The position numbers were made by a program, and so were the translations under genes. A stretch of 64,000 nt of DNA. Source: UBA11740 sp035635855 (lineage in GTDB: Bacteria > Acidobacteriota > Blastocatellia > Pyrinomonadales > Pyrinomonadaceae). The DNA lies in contig DASQAF010000027.1 in assembly GCA_035635855.1 (NCBI GenBank), positions 186,001 to 250,000 on the forward strand. The letters are read 5' to 3'. How positions within the stretch are numbered: the stretch's first letter is position 1; the number at the start of each line of letters is the position of its first letter. Under the pieces are notes generated by a model. That model was given only the letters and a program-made list of their open reading frames with translations. It was not told the DNA's origin and ran no database searches. Shown here one piece after another: positions 36,301 to 43,998 of this stretch.

Positions 36301-36826
36301 TCGCTCGACGAAAAGCGCCGATCGCTTCGTCATATTTCTTCTCCTGCACAAAGATTTGGCCGATGTTTATGTTTGAACCGACGTCGTCAGGATCAGTCTT
36401 CAAAACCTTTCCGAATTCCGCGATAGCTTCTTCAAAGCGGTTCTGTGACCGTGCAATCAATCCGAGAATGTAATGCGGCTGCGGGGCGTTCTGATCCTGA
36501 GCCAGAGCTTTTTCAGCTTCTCGTTTCGCTCGATCGATATCAGGCAGGTAATAAAGCGCGATGCTCAGATTGATTCGGGCAATCAGCAGGTCGGGTTTGA
36601 TTTCGAGTGCCTGGGTGAAAGATGAGACTGCTTCTTTGGCGTTGTACTGTTCCAGGAACGCCACGCCGAGATTGTTGGCGCGATAGGCTGCCTCGCGTTT
36701 GTCGAATGCGGCCTGTTCAGCAGACGCATCCGCGCGCGCAGAAGAATGTCTGATTACGGTTGAATCGGCGACGACTAGAGAAAGGGACGAGATCAGAAGA
36801 GCGAAGAAGGCGAACGAAGATCTCAT
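33314..36826 (-). CDS. secreted TPR + FG-GAP/VCBS + ASPIC/UnbV protein
   Basis: A 1170-residue exported protein in four parts. First is a signal peptide (SSFAFFALLISSLSLVVA). Then come five TPR units (about 45-215), and FG-GAP/VCBS repeats with calcium loops such as LFDYDGDGDLDIFDV and FLDFDHDGDLDIFITG (about 275-600). Next is an ASPIC/UnbV segment (FGLGKRERPDAVRVLWPAG). The last roughly 420 residues form a beta-rich domain (SCPYLYTWNGERFEFVTDFMGG) seen in large ASPIC proteins. It combines both domain families that dominate this window. A structural or scaffolding role at the cell surface or in the periplasm is inferred. Three such genes lie within 9 kb. Confidence 0.88.
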   Translation of the reverse strand: MRSSFAFFALLISSLSLVVADSTVIRHSSARADASAEQAAFDKREAAYRANNLGVAFLEQYNAKEAVSSFTQALEIKPDLLIARINLSIALYYLPDIDRAKREAEKALAQDQNAPQPHYILGLIARSQNRFEEAIAEFGKVLKTDPDDVGSNINIGQIFVQEKKYDEAIGAFRRAIKAEPYNETALYNLGLLLTRTGKREEGQRLIQKFQQFKQSGAGTTLGANYLEGGHYAEAVVSTGAEAELVDKAIPDVVFQDVTEGLLSEPLKLRTDKRRLSSRVPTVALAQSYARGEPIVLFDYDGDGDLDIFDVSSPGRLLRNDGKTFTDVSASSGLTYPGDGFAFAAVAGDYDNDGKPDLLVVRGPETAFVLYHNDGNGHFSDKTREAGILVPTNSAKLHLSCAFLDFDHDGDLDIFITGPPNILFRNNGNGTFTDITETARVTGQKSFTGSGAVVPTDFDNRRDIDLFVLNRKENPPALFRNLRDGAFADVATEVGLGQRGQYTCVAAGDVNKDGFTDFFLGRADAPGILAISTGNAHFRLLPAPPGTKEANAAQFIDYDNDGLLDLLLLTNEGLHVWRNVGDGFVDVSDKTLSAALQNLYGKLDSTWLGHLALGAGDLDGDGDIDLVVRGPNGEMHVLRNNGGNRNHSMTVNLHGRISNRSAIEAKVEMRAGSLWQKLETYSASPAPAPADLIFGLGKRERPDAVRVLWPAGIVQAETEFPAFTGGNRKPAFISLDITELDRKPSSCPYLYTWNGERFEFVTDFMGGGEMGYLEEPGRYNKPDPEEYVRIRGDQLKEKNGRYELRVTNELEEAMFVDRLQLLAVTHPAGTEIYPNEGMSDPPKPFKLFVTRDARPPLSAIDNHGNDVLDLISRMDRRWPDDFKLDRIRGYAEEHTLTMKLSEPASAKVLLLLTGWTDYAWSSDNVAAAQAGKTMKSPALQVKDESGNWRTVIEDIGIPVGRPQTVTVDLTGKFLSARREVRIVTNMRIYWDQILVDTSDKHPPAQIARLDPVRADLNWRGFSAEVTPDNREPFGYDYARVSFTSPWKVMTGKYTREGDVRELLLMSDDMFAICRPGDEISVSFDASALPLLPKGWTRTFLLYSDGFSKEMDINSASPDQFAPLPFHGMSRYPYAWPEHYPLTEARRRYIEKYNTRVVTSPVTSIESVMVHR

Positions 36827-36880
36827 GTTTGGGTTAAGATGCCGCTAATATCTCAAAACAGTCCAATCGACAAATAAAAG

Positions 36881-37014
36881 GGCGGGGGCAAGCCCGCCTT
36901 CATAACCTGAGAGACTTTTCAAGTTTAAGGCTTTCTCTTGCTTGAAAGCCATCTATTCAAGCTATGCGCTCAACTCTGGGCACCTCAAGGTCGGGAAGGG
37001 GGCTTGCCCCCGCC
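36881..37014. repeat. intergenic inverted repeat (GGCGGGGGCAAGCCC type)
   Basis: GGCGGGGGCAAGCCC (36881-36895) is perfectly mirrored at 37000-37014, and each half is a hairpin on its own. The 104-nt interior holds a further hairpin GGCTTTC/GAAAGCC (36929-36935, 36944-36950). It fills most of the 200-bp gap between the TPR-ASPIC gene and the small secreted protein gene. Confidence 0.75.
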
Positions 37015-37026
37015 GCTTTTTTCGAC

Positions 37027-37545
37027 CTATCTTGCGGCAATCGTCACATAGTCTTTCCCATTATAGAACCGCACGCCATCCCCGGACTTCATCATCATCA
37101 ACGGTCTTGGCCTTTTCAGCGCAGCATCCTTCGTCGTGGCAACAGAGATCACCTGGTTGCCGGCCAGATCCAGAATTTGCATTTTGCCATCATTGCTAAA
37201 ACCAAATCCGTAGGCGCCGATGCCCAGGTCGGTGCCGTTAATGCTGATCGGGGAATCGGTGATAAAGAACCCTTCATACTTTGCGCGCACGTCGGCGGCA
37301 TATCCGGAAGTGTCCACCAGTCCGGCAATCACATAACGTTTACTGCCGAACCGGACTGCCGCAGAGTTACGCATCTGCGTCGGCGCGCTCAAAGCCTGGA
37401 AATAAAATCCCGGAGGCACCACTCGCGTTAGTTCCGCGCCCGCGAGCACAGTTACTGTGTCCTGCGCCGTTGCCAGCACAGGTAAGGAACAGACAAGAAA
37501 AACTGCTGCCATCCCCAGAACCAAACGTCGTGTCGAATTCTTCAT
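37027..37545 (-). CDS. small secreted protein of unknown function
   Basis: A 172-residue protein that I do not recognise. A signal peptide (LVLGMAAVFLVCSLPVLATAQ) precedes a compact beta-rich domain (GFYFQALSAPTQMRNSAAV, then YVIAGLVDTSGYAADVRAKY and GIGAYGFGFSNDGKMQILD). ATG 37545 is supported by GAGGAGAC spaced 7 bases before it; an upstream TTG at 37569 lacks this support. It is flanked by a terminator-like repeat downstream and the esterase gene upstream. It is likely periplasmic or surface-exposed; no catalytic or cofactor motif is visible. Confidence 0.78.
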   Translation of the reverse strand: MKNSTRRLVLGMAAVFLVCSLPVLATAQDTVTVLAGAELTRVVPPGFYFQALSAPTQMRNSAAVRFGSKRYVIAGLVDTSGYAADVRAKYEGFFITDSPISINGTDLGIGAYGFGFSNDGKMQILDLAGNQVISVATTKDAALKRPRPLMMMKSGDGVRFYNGKDYVTIAAR

Positions 37546-37659
37546 AGTTCGTCTCCTCGTGCCAGCCAACGAATTTTCTTCAGAGTACCTACCTTAGCCG
37601 AGTATTCCAAAAAAAGAACCCAACTGAAGTTGGTACATCAGGACGTCGGACGGATTATC

Positions 37660-38553
37660 TTACAGTTTGCGTGGAAAGAGGAACTCGAGTATCTGCTCGA
37701 ACCGCGCCGCCCAGGCCCTCTCGTTGTGCTCCGCGCCTTGGGCTTCAAAGTACTTGAGATCTTTCCCCAACTTCCAGCCCTTCTTGATCAATGTCTCCTT
37801 TAGCAGCCGGGCGCCGTCAACTGTGGTTTGCGCCTCCGCCGGATTGCGTCCTTCTTTCGTTCCGATGTCCAGCCAAACACGCAACGAAGGTTTTTTCTTC
37901 TGCGCTTCTACATAGTGGACGATGTAATTGCTGCCCCACCAAACTGACGGAGAGACCACCGCCACCCGGCCAAACACGTTCGGGTATTTCAATCCCAAAT
38001 ACATCGACACTAATCCGCCCAAAGACGATCCGCCCAGACCCGTACGCGCCGCGTCCCTCTTTGTTCTGTAGGTTTTGTCGATGAATGGTTTGAGTTCTTC
38101 GACCAGCAGACGGCCGTAAAGATCCGCCTTGCCGCCGGCTTTGTACTTAGGATCTGCAACCGGCGTGTACTCATCGATACGATCCTTTCCGGTGTTGTAA
38201 ACACCGACGATGATCAGGGGTTCGATCCTCCCATTGGCGATCAATGCTTCGGCAGCTTCGTCCGCCCTCCACTCTTGTCCGGGGATGAAAGATGTCGCGC
38301 CGTCAAACAAATTCTGCCCATCGTGCAAGTAAAGCACGGAGTAGTGTCGTTGCTTATCCTTGTCATAGCCAGGTGGCAAATAGACGATCACGTCGCGATC
38401 GTTATTGAGAATCTTTGAATGAAAGTCTTTATGGAGCCGGATGTCGCCGGTGAGCGTGTGTGCTCGTTGGGCTGCAACGGTCCCGGTCAACATGACACTC
38501 AGCAGCGCCAGCCAAATCGTTGGGAGGCACCGGTCAGTTAAGAACTTGAACAT
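37660..38553 (-). CDS. secreted esterase (enterochelin-esterase-like, Esterase_D fold)
   Basis: A 297-residue alpha/beta hydrolase with a signal peptide (WLALLSVMLTGTVAAQ). The nucleophile elbow is GSSLG with Ser177 (in TGLGGSSLGGLVS), and the catalytic His lies in GAEHNERAW near the C-terminus. DVIVYLPPGYDKDK and VLYLHDGQNLFD are typical of the putative esterase/Fes family, which cleaves ester-linked acyl, feruloyl or siderophore groups. ATG 38553 (MFKFLTD) is chosen because it begins the signal peptide; the longer frame from 38694 runs through a repeat. A role in carbohydrate de-esterification would suit the window but is inferred. Confidence 0.86.
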   Translation of the reverse strand: MFKFLTDRCLPTIWLALLSVMLTGTVAAQRAHTLTGDIRLHKDFHSKILNNDRDVIVYLPPGYDKDKQRHYSVLYLHDGQNLFDGATSFIPGQEWRADEAAEALIANGRIEPLIIVGVYNTGKDRIDEYTPVADPKYKAGGKADLYGRLLVEELKPFIDKTYRTKRDAARTGLGGSSLGGLVSMYLGLKYPNVFGRVAVVSPSVWWGSNYIVHYVEAQKKKPSLRVWLDIGTKEGRNPAEAQTTVDGARLLKETLIKKGWKLGKDLKYFEAQGAEHNERAWAARFEQILEFLFPRKL

Positions 38554-38635
38554 GGTTCTATAGTGTCTCAAAAGATAACCATTCAACAGGCAAGCAAGGA
38601 CGCCAGTTCCGTGAAAGAAAGAAACCGATCTTGCT

Positions 38636-38717
38636 TTTCGTGATTTTTCGTGTGATTTAGTGGATGGATTGCTGTGGGCAAAGGTTCGATCCACGAATCA
38701 CACGAACGCGCACGAAA
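38636..38717. repeat. intergenic inverted repeat (TTTCGTG type), copy 2
   Basis: The left half (38636-38665) and right half (38688-38717) are inverted copies containing TTCGTGTGATT and GTGGAT, the same words as the repeat at 11497-11570. It occupies the gap between the esterase start and the DUF3179 stop. Confidence 0.7.
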
Positions 38718-38739
38718 GAAATTTCTGTAAGGCAACACA

Positions 38740-39984
38740 TTAGCGATTACCGAGCTGATAGATCGTGGTCTGTGGATTGTAGGTCTTCCAGTCAAACCAA
38801 TAATCGTTCAGCAGCGGGACTTTCTTCAACTGTTTCCCGCTGAGCGGGCCGCTAATGGCCTTTCCGGTAAAGTCCCAGCCGCTGCCGGTCTCAGCATCCA
38901 CCAAAAGAAAGGATGTGCTTCCCTGCTTGCTGAAGAATTCCAGCTTGCGCCCATCAACTAATCTTTCAAAAGCGCGCACTGACTTCTTATCGTCGCCGGC
39001 CACGATGAAGATCGGAACGCCGCCAAGATCGTCGAGGATTGGGCTTTGCTTCAGCGCAGCGTCGATGGGATAAGCGCGCGACGCGCCATTGATCGTCAGG
39101 CCGACGACCAGCGCGCGCGGATCCAGCGCCCTATCGAAACTTTGCGACGTGGTCACCGGCAGTTTTGTCATGCGTTCTTCCCAGTTGGCCGGCGCATACT
39201 TTCCCGCGCGCATTATTGCTTCATCAGGCCGCAGGACACGCCCGCCGGGTTTTTCGCGCTTCCATAATCCGAAAGTCAGCTCGTCGTGGATCACGGAATG
39301 AAGCCGCTGGCCTTTGAGGGGTCCGAAGATGGCCTCGCCGGTTACCTGTTGCCACCACGAACCTGTCTCTTCGTCGCGCATAATGAAGTTCTGGTTATTG
39401 ATCCCCGCTAGATGAAAGTGAAGAACTTGCCCGCCGACTGTCGTTTCCCACACCAGACCGGTGTGACAGAGCGTTCAATAGGTAGCGACGATCGGAGTGC
39501 CACCGACCGTGTCCTGCACCAGGTGATGATAGGCCATCAAGCGCACGGGATAGGCGACGGCTTCTCCGTTATCCTCGACGGCCAGCACCATGTCGTTGTC
39601 GCCGACAAAGGTGGCCTCGCTCGGTTTCGCATATGCGCTGTGGGCAAGCGGATTGAACATCCACTCGAAATGGTTCTGGCGCGCGAACCAGGTCGAAGCC
39701 AGCAGCGGCAGCATGATTAAGACAAGCAGTCCCTTGCTCCACCAGCGGGATCCCCGCCCGAGCAGCCCCACCAACAACAGCGCGGCAGCCAGAGCAATCA
39801 ACGTTACCAGCGGCGACCAGCGGCGCAAGGTAAACGAGATTTCCAGTCCCCGCGTCGTTTGCGGCTTGAAGGGTTGAATGATCCAAGCCGGCACGAAAAC
39901 GATCACGAATGCGACGAGAGCGATAACCAATAGACTAACCCAGGCGGTTCTACGACTGATGAAGTTCGTGCTGCTCCTAGTCAT
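38740..39984 (-). CDS. DUF3179 membrane-anchored protein, probable selenoprotein with in-frame TGA (Sec170)
   Basis: One 414-codon gene that conventional calling splits at TGA 39475-39477. The reading frame is unbroken on both sides and the protein reads GGTPIVATY-[TGA]-TLCHTGLVWE. In DUF3179 proteins this position carries the first Cys of a C-x-x-C motif, so TGA stands for Cys or Sec (U-x-x-C). The N-terminal third holds about three transmembrane helices (residues 13-35, 55-75, 83-97). The remainder is the exported DUF3179 domain with paired sites such as ETGSWWQQVTGEAI and ETGSGWDFTGKAISG. A SECIS-like hairpin lies 9 bases after the TGA. Alternatives are a nonsense mutation or a sequencing error, but the lack of other damage argues against decay. 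Function of the family is unknown; a thiol or selenol redox role is inferred. Confidence 0.8.
39449..39477 (-). promoter_or_regulatory. TGA codon plus bacterial SECIS-like hairpin
   Basis: Minus strand: TGA (39477-39475), nine bases, then CACACC (39465-39460), loop GGTCT (39459-39455), GGTGTG (39454-39449). The stem is six perfect pairs plus one possible U-G pair. The loop begins 16 bases after the TGA, and bacterial SECIS loops lie roughly 16-37 nt downstream with an early loop G. From memory, the loop is the same GGUCU found in E. coli fdhF. Confidence 0.75.
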
Positions 39985-40072
39985 CTTGAGATATGCGGGC
40001 CCGCCAAGTGTAAGCTCAACTTATCTTACTGTGAAATGTCGATAAAATCATTGTGGTTTGAACTACCGATGG

Positions 40073-40129
40073 TCTCATTAGCACCGTCGCTCTAGCGCGT
40101 TGAATTTAGCGCCCGACATAACTGGAAAC
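40073..40129. repeat. dispersed element, second copy (partial)
   Basis: This segment matches 1896-1952 at 48 of 57 positions, starting TCTCATTAGCACCGTCGC. The mirrored right arm of the first copy is missing here, so the element is truncated. It lies in the 286-bp divergent gap between the DUF3179 gene and the phosphofructokinase gene, which shows no other clear feature. Confidence 0.7.
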
Positions 40130-40270
40130 GTTTCAAACGGTTTCTGCTTCGAACAATTTGGAAAGTCGATTGTCGCCGATGACCGACGCTCTATCGCTCA
40201 TCCCGCCTTTCAGATTCCGTCAGAGTGATGTAATCATAAAGAAACGACAAATCTTATTTCGGTTTGAGCT

Positions 40271-41389
40271 ATGACTAAAGCGATTCGCGTTGGAGTGCTG
40301 ACCGGCGGAGGCGACGCCCCCGGATTGAACCCGGCGATCAAGGGTTTGGTATACCGGGGTTCGGAACTTGGCCTGCACGTCTCGGGTCTGTTTGATGGCT
40401 GGCGAAGTCTGCTGAATCCTTTGCCGGACGTCCTGCACCTTACTCGGGCCAAGGTGCGCCGCTGGGATCGCGATGGTGGAACTAATCTCGGCTCATCGCG
40501 AACAAATCCATTTCGTCAAATGACGGAAGAAGGAGAGCCGTGCGATCGTTCCGGAGAAGTCATTGAGAATATTAAAAAGCTTTCGCTTGACGCCGTGGTC
40601 GCGTGCGGCGGCGAGGACACACTCGGCGTGGCCGCCAGGCTGGCTGAGATGGGCGTGCCCGTGGTGGGGATTCCCAAGACGATCGACAAAGACCTGGCCG
40701 GCACCGACTATACACTCGGGTTTGATACGGCGCTACGCAACGTTTCGGACGTCATCGAGCGATCACTCACCCCGGCGGGATCACACGGCTGGGTGCAAAT
40801 CATTGAAGTAATGGGACGCCATGCGGGCCATCTGGCTTTATGGTCCGGTGTCGCAGGTCAGGCGCACATTATTCTGATCCCGGAACATCCCTTTCACTAT
40901 GAAAAAGTTTTTCGTCTCTTGCGGAATCGAATGGGCGAGCCAGGGCTGAGCCGAGGCCCGTCGAAGCGGCCGCGTTATGCCGTGATTGTCGTCGCCGAAG
41001 GGGCCCGAGCCGAAGACGGCGAAATGATTACTATTGACGACCGCCACGATGCGTTCGGACATATGCGTCTGGGAGGCGTGGGTGAGGTGCTGGCCCGCAG
41101 AATACAGAGCGAAACTCCATACGAATCCAGGGCGGTGATGCTGGGACACCCGCAGCGCGGCGGCCCACCCAGCCCGATCGACCGCATCATGGGTTTGTTA
41201 TTTGGAGCTCGCGCCGCTGAGGCGGTCGCCAATGGTCAGTTTGGAAAGATGGTTTCGGCCCGCGGGATTGCGCCGGCGTGTGACCTTTCGCTGGTCGACA
41301 TCTCAGCCGTGTCTGGACAGATTAGTACAGTTGACGTCGATCGCTTGTACGACACTGAGCGATATCACCTGAAGAATATCGGGATGTGA
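40271..41389 (+). CDS. pfkA: 6-phosphofructokinase, group III, probably pyrophosphate-using
   Basis: A 372-residue cytosolic enzyme that phosphorylates fructose 6-phosphate to the 1,6-bisphosphate. Motifs are GVLTGGGDAPGLNPAIKG at the N-terminus, GGEDTLGVA (113-121), IPKTIDKDLAGTDYTLGFDTA and GRHAGHLAL. The residues equivalent to E. coli positions 104 and 124 are Asp116 and Lys136. In ATP enzymes both are Gly, while Asp and Lys at these sites mark pyrophosphate-dependent enzymes. The length and the IDKDL motif fit the group III, mixed-substrate branch. Phosphate donor is therefore predicted as PPi, not proven. Convergent with ubiX. Confidence 0.92.
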   Translation: MTKAIRVGVLTGGGDAPGLNPAIKGLVYRGSELGLHVSGLFDGWRSLLNPLPDVLHLTRAKVRRWDRDGGTNLGSSRTNPFRQMTEEGEPCDRSGEVIENIKKLSLDAVVACGGEDTLGVAARLAEMGVPVVGIPKTIDKDLAGTDYTLGFDTALRNVSDVIERSLTPAGSHGWVQIIEVMGRHAGHLALWSGVAGQAHIILIPEHPFHYEKVFRLLRNRMGEPGLSRGPSKRPRYAVIVVAEGARAEDGEMITIDDRHDAFGHMRLGGVGEVLARRIQSETPYESRAVMLGHPQRGGPPSPIDRIMGLLFGARAAEAVANGQFGKMVSARGIAPACDLSLVDISAVSGQISTVDVDRLYDTERYHLKNIGM

Positions 41390-41485
41390 GTCCTGGGCGG
41401 GTGGAAGCTCCGTTCAGAGTTCAACTTTTAGGTTGCTGATCACCGGCGCAAGTAAAGCTTAAACTCTAAACAAACTGCCGAAAGG

Positions 41486-42088
41486 TTAGTCCGCGGGCTT
41501 CGCGCTTGAGAGCATCGTCCCATCCCAGCGATTCATAACATCCAGATGGATGTCGAACTGATCCAGAACCCGCATCGTCACGTGATTGATCATATCGTCG
41601 AGGTTTTGCGGATGATTGTAGAAGGCCGGCACCGGCGGCAGGATGATTACTCCCATCCGCGACAGCTTCAACATGTTCTCGAGGTGAATCTCGTGGACGG
41701 GCGACTCGCGCACGACCAGCACCAGTTTCCGGCGCTCTTTTAGAATCACATCGGCGGCGCGATGAATCAGATTGTCGGCCAGTCCGTTGGCAATCGCCGC
41801 GAGTGTCCCCATGCTGCACGGCGCCACAACCATCCCCAACGTAAGAAACGAGCCACTGGAAATAGCAGCTCCCTGATCGCCCACGGGATAACTTTGCGTC
41901 GCCATGCGCTGCACCTCGTCCACCGTGAAATCAGTTTCGTGAACCAGTGTGCGTGCGCCCCACCTACTGATCACCAAATGAGTCTCGATCCCCGACCCGT
42001 GCAACATCTGCAACAGACGCACGCCAAAGATCGTTCCCGTCGCACCGGTGATACCGACAATCAGTCTGCTTGGTCTGGTTTCATTCAT
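41486..42088 (-). CDS. ubiX: flavin prenyltransferase UbiX/Pad1
   Basis: A 200-residue enzyme that makes prenylated FMN, the cofactor of UbiD-type decarboxylases, from FMN and dimethylallyl phosphate. Family marks are LIVGITGATGTIFGVRLL at the N-terminus, SGSFLTLGMVVAPCSMGTLAAIANG in the middle (the SMGTLA stretch contacts phosphate) and RRKLVLVVRESPVHEIHLENM. The C-terminal part ends normally near QFDIHLDVMNRWDG. No ubiD gene is visible in the window, so its partner lies elsewhere. It converges on the phosphofructokinase gene with a 96-bp gap that shows no clean terminator. Confidence 0.94.
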   Translation of the reverse strand: MNETRPSRLIVGITGATGTIFGVRLLQMLHGSGIETHLVISRWGARTLVHETDFTVDEVQRMATQSYPVGDQGAAISSGSFLTLGMVVAPCSMGTLAAIANGLADNLIHRAADVILKERRKLVLVVRESPVHEIHLENMLKLSRMGVIILPPVPAFYNHPQNLDDMINHVTMRVLDQFDIHLDVMNRWDGTMLSSAKPAD

Positions 42089-42210
42089 CGGGCAATTCTC
42101 TTCCTACCCATTCTACCTTGAGGGGGGGGCCGTTCCAAGCATCCGACCTCGGGGCGAGACGCTATCGGCTCCCGTTGTCTATGGCCGAGCCGACCTGACA
42201 GATAAAGAGG

Positions 42211-42247
42211 GCCCCGGGGACGCAGCGAGCACCGACGTCCCCGGGGC
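42211..42247 (-). terminator. strong GC-rich hairpin in the 42.1-42.4 kb gap
   Basis: GCCCCGGGGACG (42211-42222) and its perfect complement (42236-42247) form a 12-bp stem with a 13-nt loop. Read on the minus strand it is followed by CCTCTTTAT. It lies between the stop of the Cys-rich protein gene (42394) and the start of ubiX (42088), so it most likely ends the former's transcript. The rest of this 305-bp gap has only a short zinc-finger-like frame (see rejected items). Confidence 0.55.
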
Positions 42248-42393
42248 TTCATTTGGGAAACCACAGGTTTTGCGACGAAGCATGCCTTCGCCGCTATCGC
42301 GAACTTGAAAACGTCGCGCGCTCAGCACACACGTCGCTTGTTCGTCCGGCATCTCGAAGGGGTATCGGGAAACCGCCTCCTAATCCACAAACC

Positions 42394-43026
42394 CTAACTA
42401 GCCACCAAGTCCAGCGTAAAGACGGCAGGGTCACGCAGATTGAATTTAGTGAAGCACGCCTCGAAGCAATAAAGGGCGACGACCTTATACTGACCCGGTA
42501 CCGCACCGCGATCTATCAGCACCACTTCGCGCGACACACAGGATTGACCAGGCTTCTGTGGGTCGCACGCTGGAATGTCATCGAAGCAGATGTTGAACTG
42601 AGGCTTGATCATGACAGACGGAGTACCATCGGCCTGATTCGGGACCGGGCCGCCCGCTCCCGTGAACACAAACAGTTGCAGGTTGAAGTCCTTAAGCACC
42701 ACGTTCGAATAGGGATTGCAGACAGTGATGCAAAGAACTTCAGTATCATCCGTCTCGAGATGGTCTTGCGGGCCGTCTCCCCAACGCAGGCGCAGGCAGG
42801 GCACGATCTTGGGTTCTTCGACCGTCTGACAGCGTTCGCTGCAATTGCCGGACTTGAGCTCAAACTGTTTGGCCGAACATAATTTGCGAATTACGTTGTC
42901 GAGCAGATTCTCAATTTTCTCGCAAATGTCAGGGGCCGAGAGATCGCTAGATGCTTCCATGGTCGCACGCAGTTCCCCGGGCAGAAATGGGATTTCATTC
43001 GGATTCGCGTCTTTCTTATCACTCAT
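42394..43026 (-). CDS. cysteine-rich cytosolic protein of unknown function
   Basis: A 210-residue protein not assignable by eye to a named family. The first 55 residues are polar (MSDKKDANPNEIPFLPGEL); the remainder holds twelve cysteines, including NCSERC, LCITVCNPYSNV and YCFEACF, plus beta-strand-like stretches (LQLFVFTGAG, YKVVALYCF). There is no signal peptide, so disulphides are unlikely and metal binding is possible. ATG 43026 is well supported by AAGGAGAA; the longer frame to 43134 has no such site. It stands alone, with a hairpin terminator after it and the decayed membrane-gene fragment upstream. Confidence 0.8.
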   Translation of the reverse strand: MSDKKDANPNEIPFLPGELRATMEASSDLSAPDICEKIENLLDNVIRKLCSAKQFELKSGNCSERCQTVEEPKIVPCLRLRWGDGPQDHLETDDTEVLCITVCNPYSNVVLKDFNLQLFVFTGAGGPVPNQADGTPSVMIKPQFNICFDDIPACDPQKPGQSCVSREVVLIDRGAVPGQYKVVALYCFEACFTKFNLRDPAVFTLDLVAS

Positions 43027-43248
43027 GCTTTTCTCCTTAGATAAGCAACGCCGAGGCGCAGGCACAGCGTTACGGATGTGGCGGAGATTGGCAGGGAGTC
43101 GCCGAGAGAGTTCAGAGGCGGTGCCTACGCACACTAGAGAGAAGCAGCCTTGACTAAACCTGTCATTCTCCTGGACAAGGACACACTAGCTGCTTTCGTG
43201 GCAACCTATATTCCTTTATGAACAAGTTTGCAAGTCATTTCAAGTCTG

Positions 43249-43302
43249 GCGCGGACCCGCGACCAGCGAAGAGGGCAGCGCCGCGAACAAACCAATCGCT
43301 AA
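43249..43302 (-). pseudogene. fragment of a second copy of the 52867-53523 membrane gene (N-terminal part)
   Basis: Fifty of 54 bases match 53407-53463 apart from one 3-base gap. In the coding frame the fragment reads AIGLFAALPSSLVAGPR against AIGGLFAALPSSLVAGPR. Similarity stops abruptly on both sides. It is the only recognisable content of the 327-bp gap between the Cys-rich protein gene and the first response regulator. Confidence 0.65.
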
Positions 43303-43353
43303 GGCTTCTAGAGTAGGGAGATTGATCGCTTCCACCGATAGGGATTTGGGAGG

Positions 43354-43998
43354 TTAGTCTTCCAGGCTTATTAGCCCGACTTTAACCGCAAAGCGCACAA
43401 GGCTGGCAATATCGTGCAGATCCAGGCGATTCATCAACTCTGCCCGATGCGTCTCCACCGTCTTAACGCTTATGTCCAGGCTCTGAGCAATGGTTTTCAT
43501 AGAACCGCCTTCCGCGAGCAAGCGCAGCACTTCGCTCTGGCGTGGAGTTAGGCGTTCGAGTAGAGTTTTTTCGGCACTCTTGTGCACAGCGGCATCAGCA
43601 ACAACGTCTGGCAGACCGAGATATGTCTTGCCGCTCGCAACGATTGCTATCGCCTGTTCAACTTGAGAAGCCGAGCAGGTTTTCACTAGATAACCCGCCG
43701 CGCCTGAAGCCAACGCTCGCGAGACGTATTCTTCACTCGAATGCATCGAAAGGATGATCACATGCACCTTGGGAAAGTTTCTTGTGACGCGCACAGTCGC
43801 CTGCAGACCACTCAGGTTCGGCATTGAAATATCCATCAAGACTACGTCGGGTTGATATTCTTCGATTAAGCGCAGGGCTTCGTGACCGTCACCGGCTTCG
43901 GCGACGACCTGAATATCCGACATGCTATCGAGCAGTGACCGGATTCCACTACGTACAAGCGGATGATCCACTGCCAGCAAGACCTTGATCTGGTTCAC
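43354..43998 (-). CDS. NarL/FixJ-type response regulator
   Basis: A 214-residue two-component output protein. The receiver domain has phospho-acceptor Asp56 in VVLMDISMPNLSG and Lys in YLVKTCSAS. The C-terminal LuxR-type HTH contains LTPRQSEVLRLLAEGGSMKTIAQSLDISVKTVETHRAELM. It probably binds DNA as a dimer after phosphorylation by one of the HisKA_3 kinases of the cluster. It is a paralogue of the next gene upstream. A 271-bp gap separates the two genes, so it has its own promoter region. Confidence 0.93.
   Translation of the reverse strand: MNQIKVLLAVDHPLVRSGIRSLLDSMSDIQVVAEAGDGHEALRLIEEYQPDVVLMDISMPNLSGLQATVRVTRNFPKVHVIILSMHSSEEYVSRALASGAAGYLVKTCSASQVEQAIAIVASGKTYLGLPDVVADAAVHKSAEKTLLERLTPRQSEVLRLLAEGGSMKTIAQSLDISVKTVETHRAELMNRLDLHDIASLVRFAVKVGLISLED

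Noticed and set aside
39475..39984. Reading the DUF3179 gene as two separate genes
   Set aside because: Both halves are in one frame, neither half is a complete domain, and the downstream half has no RBS. A single TGA-containing gene explains everything.
42253..42400. Plus-strand frame with RFCDEACLRRYRELE, resembling a zinc finger
   Set aside because: It starts at TTG without an RBS, has only two cysteines in the motif, then runs antisense through the Cys-rich protein gene. At most it is a decayed remnant.
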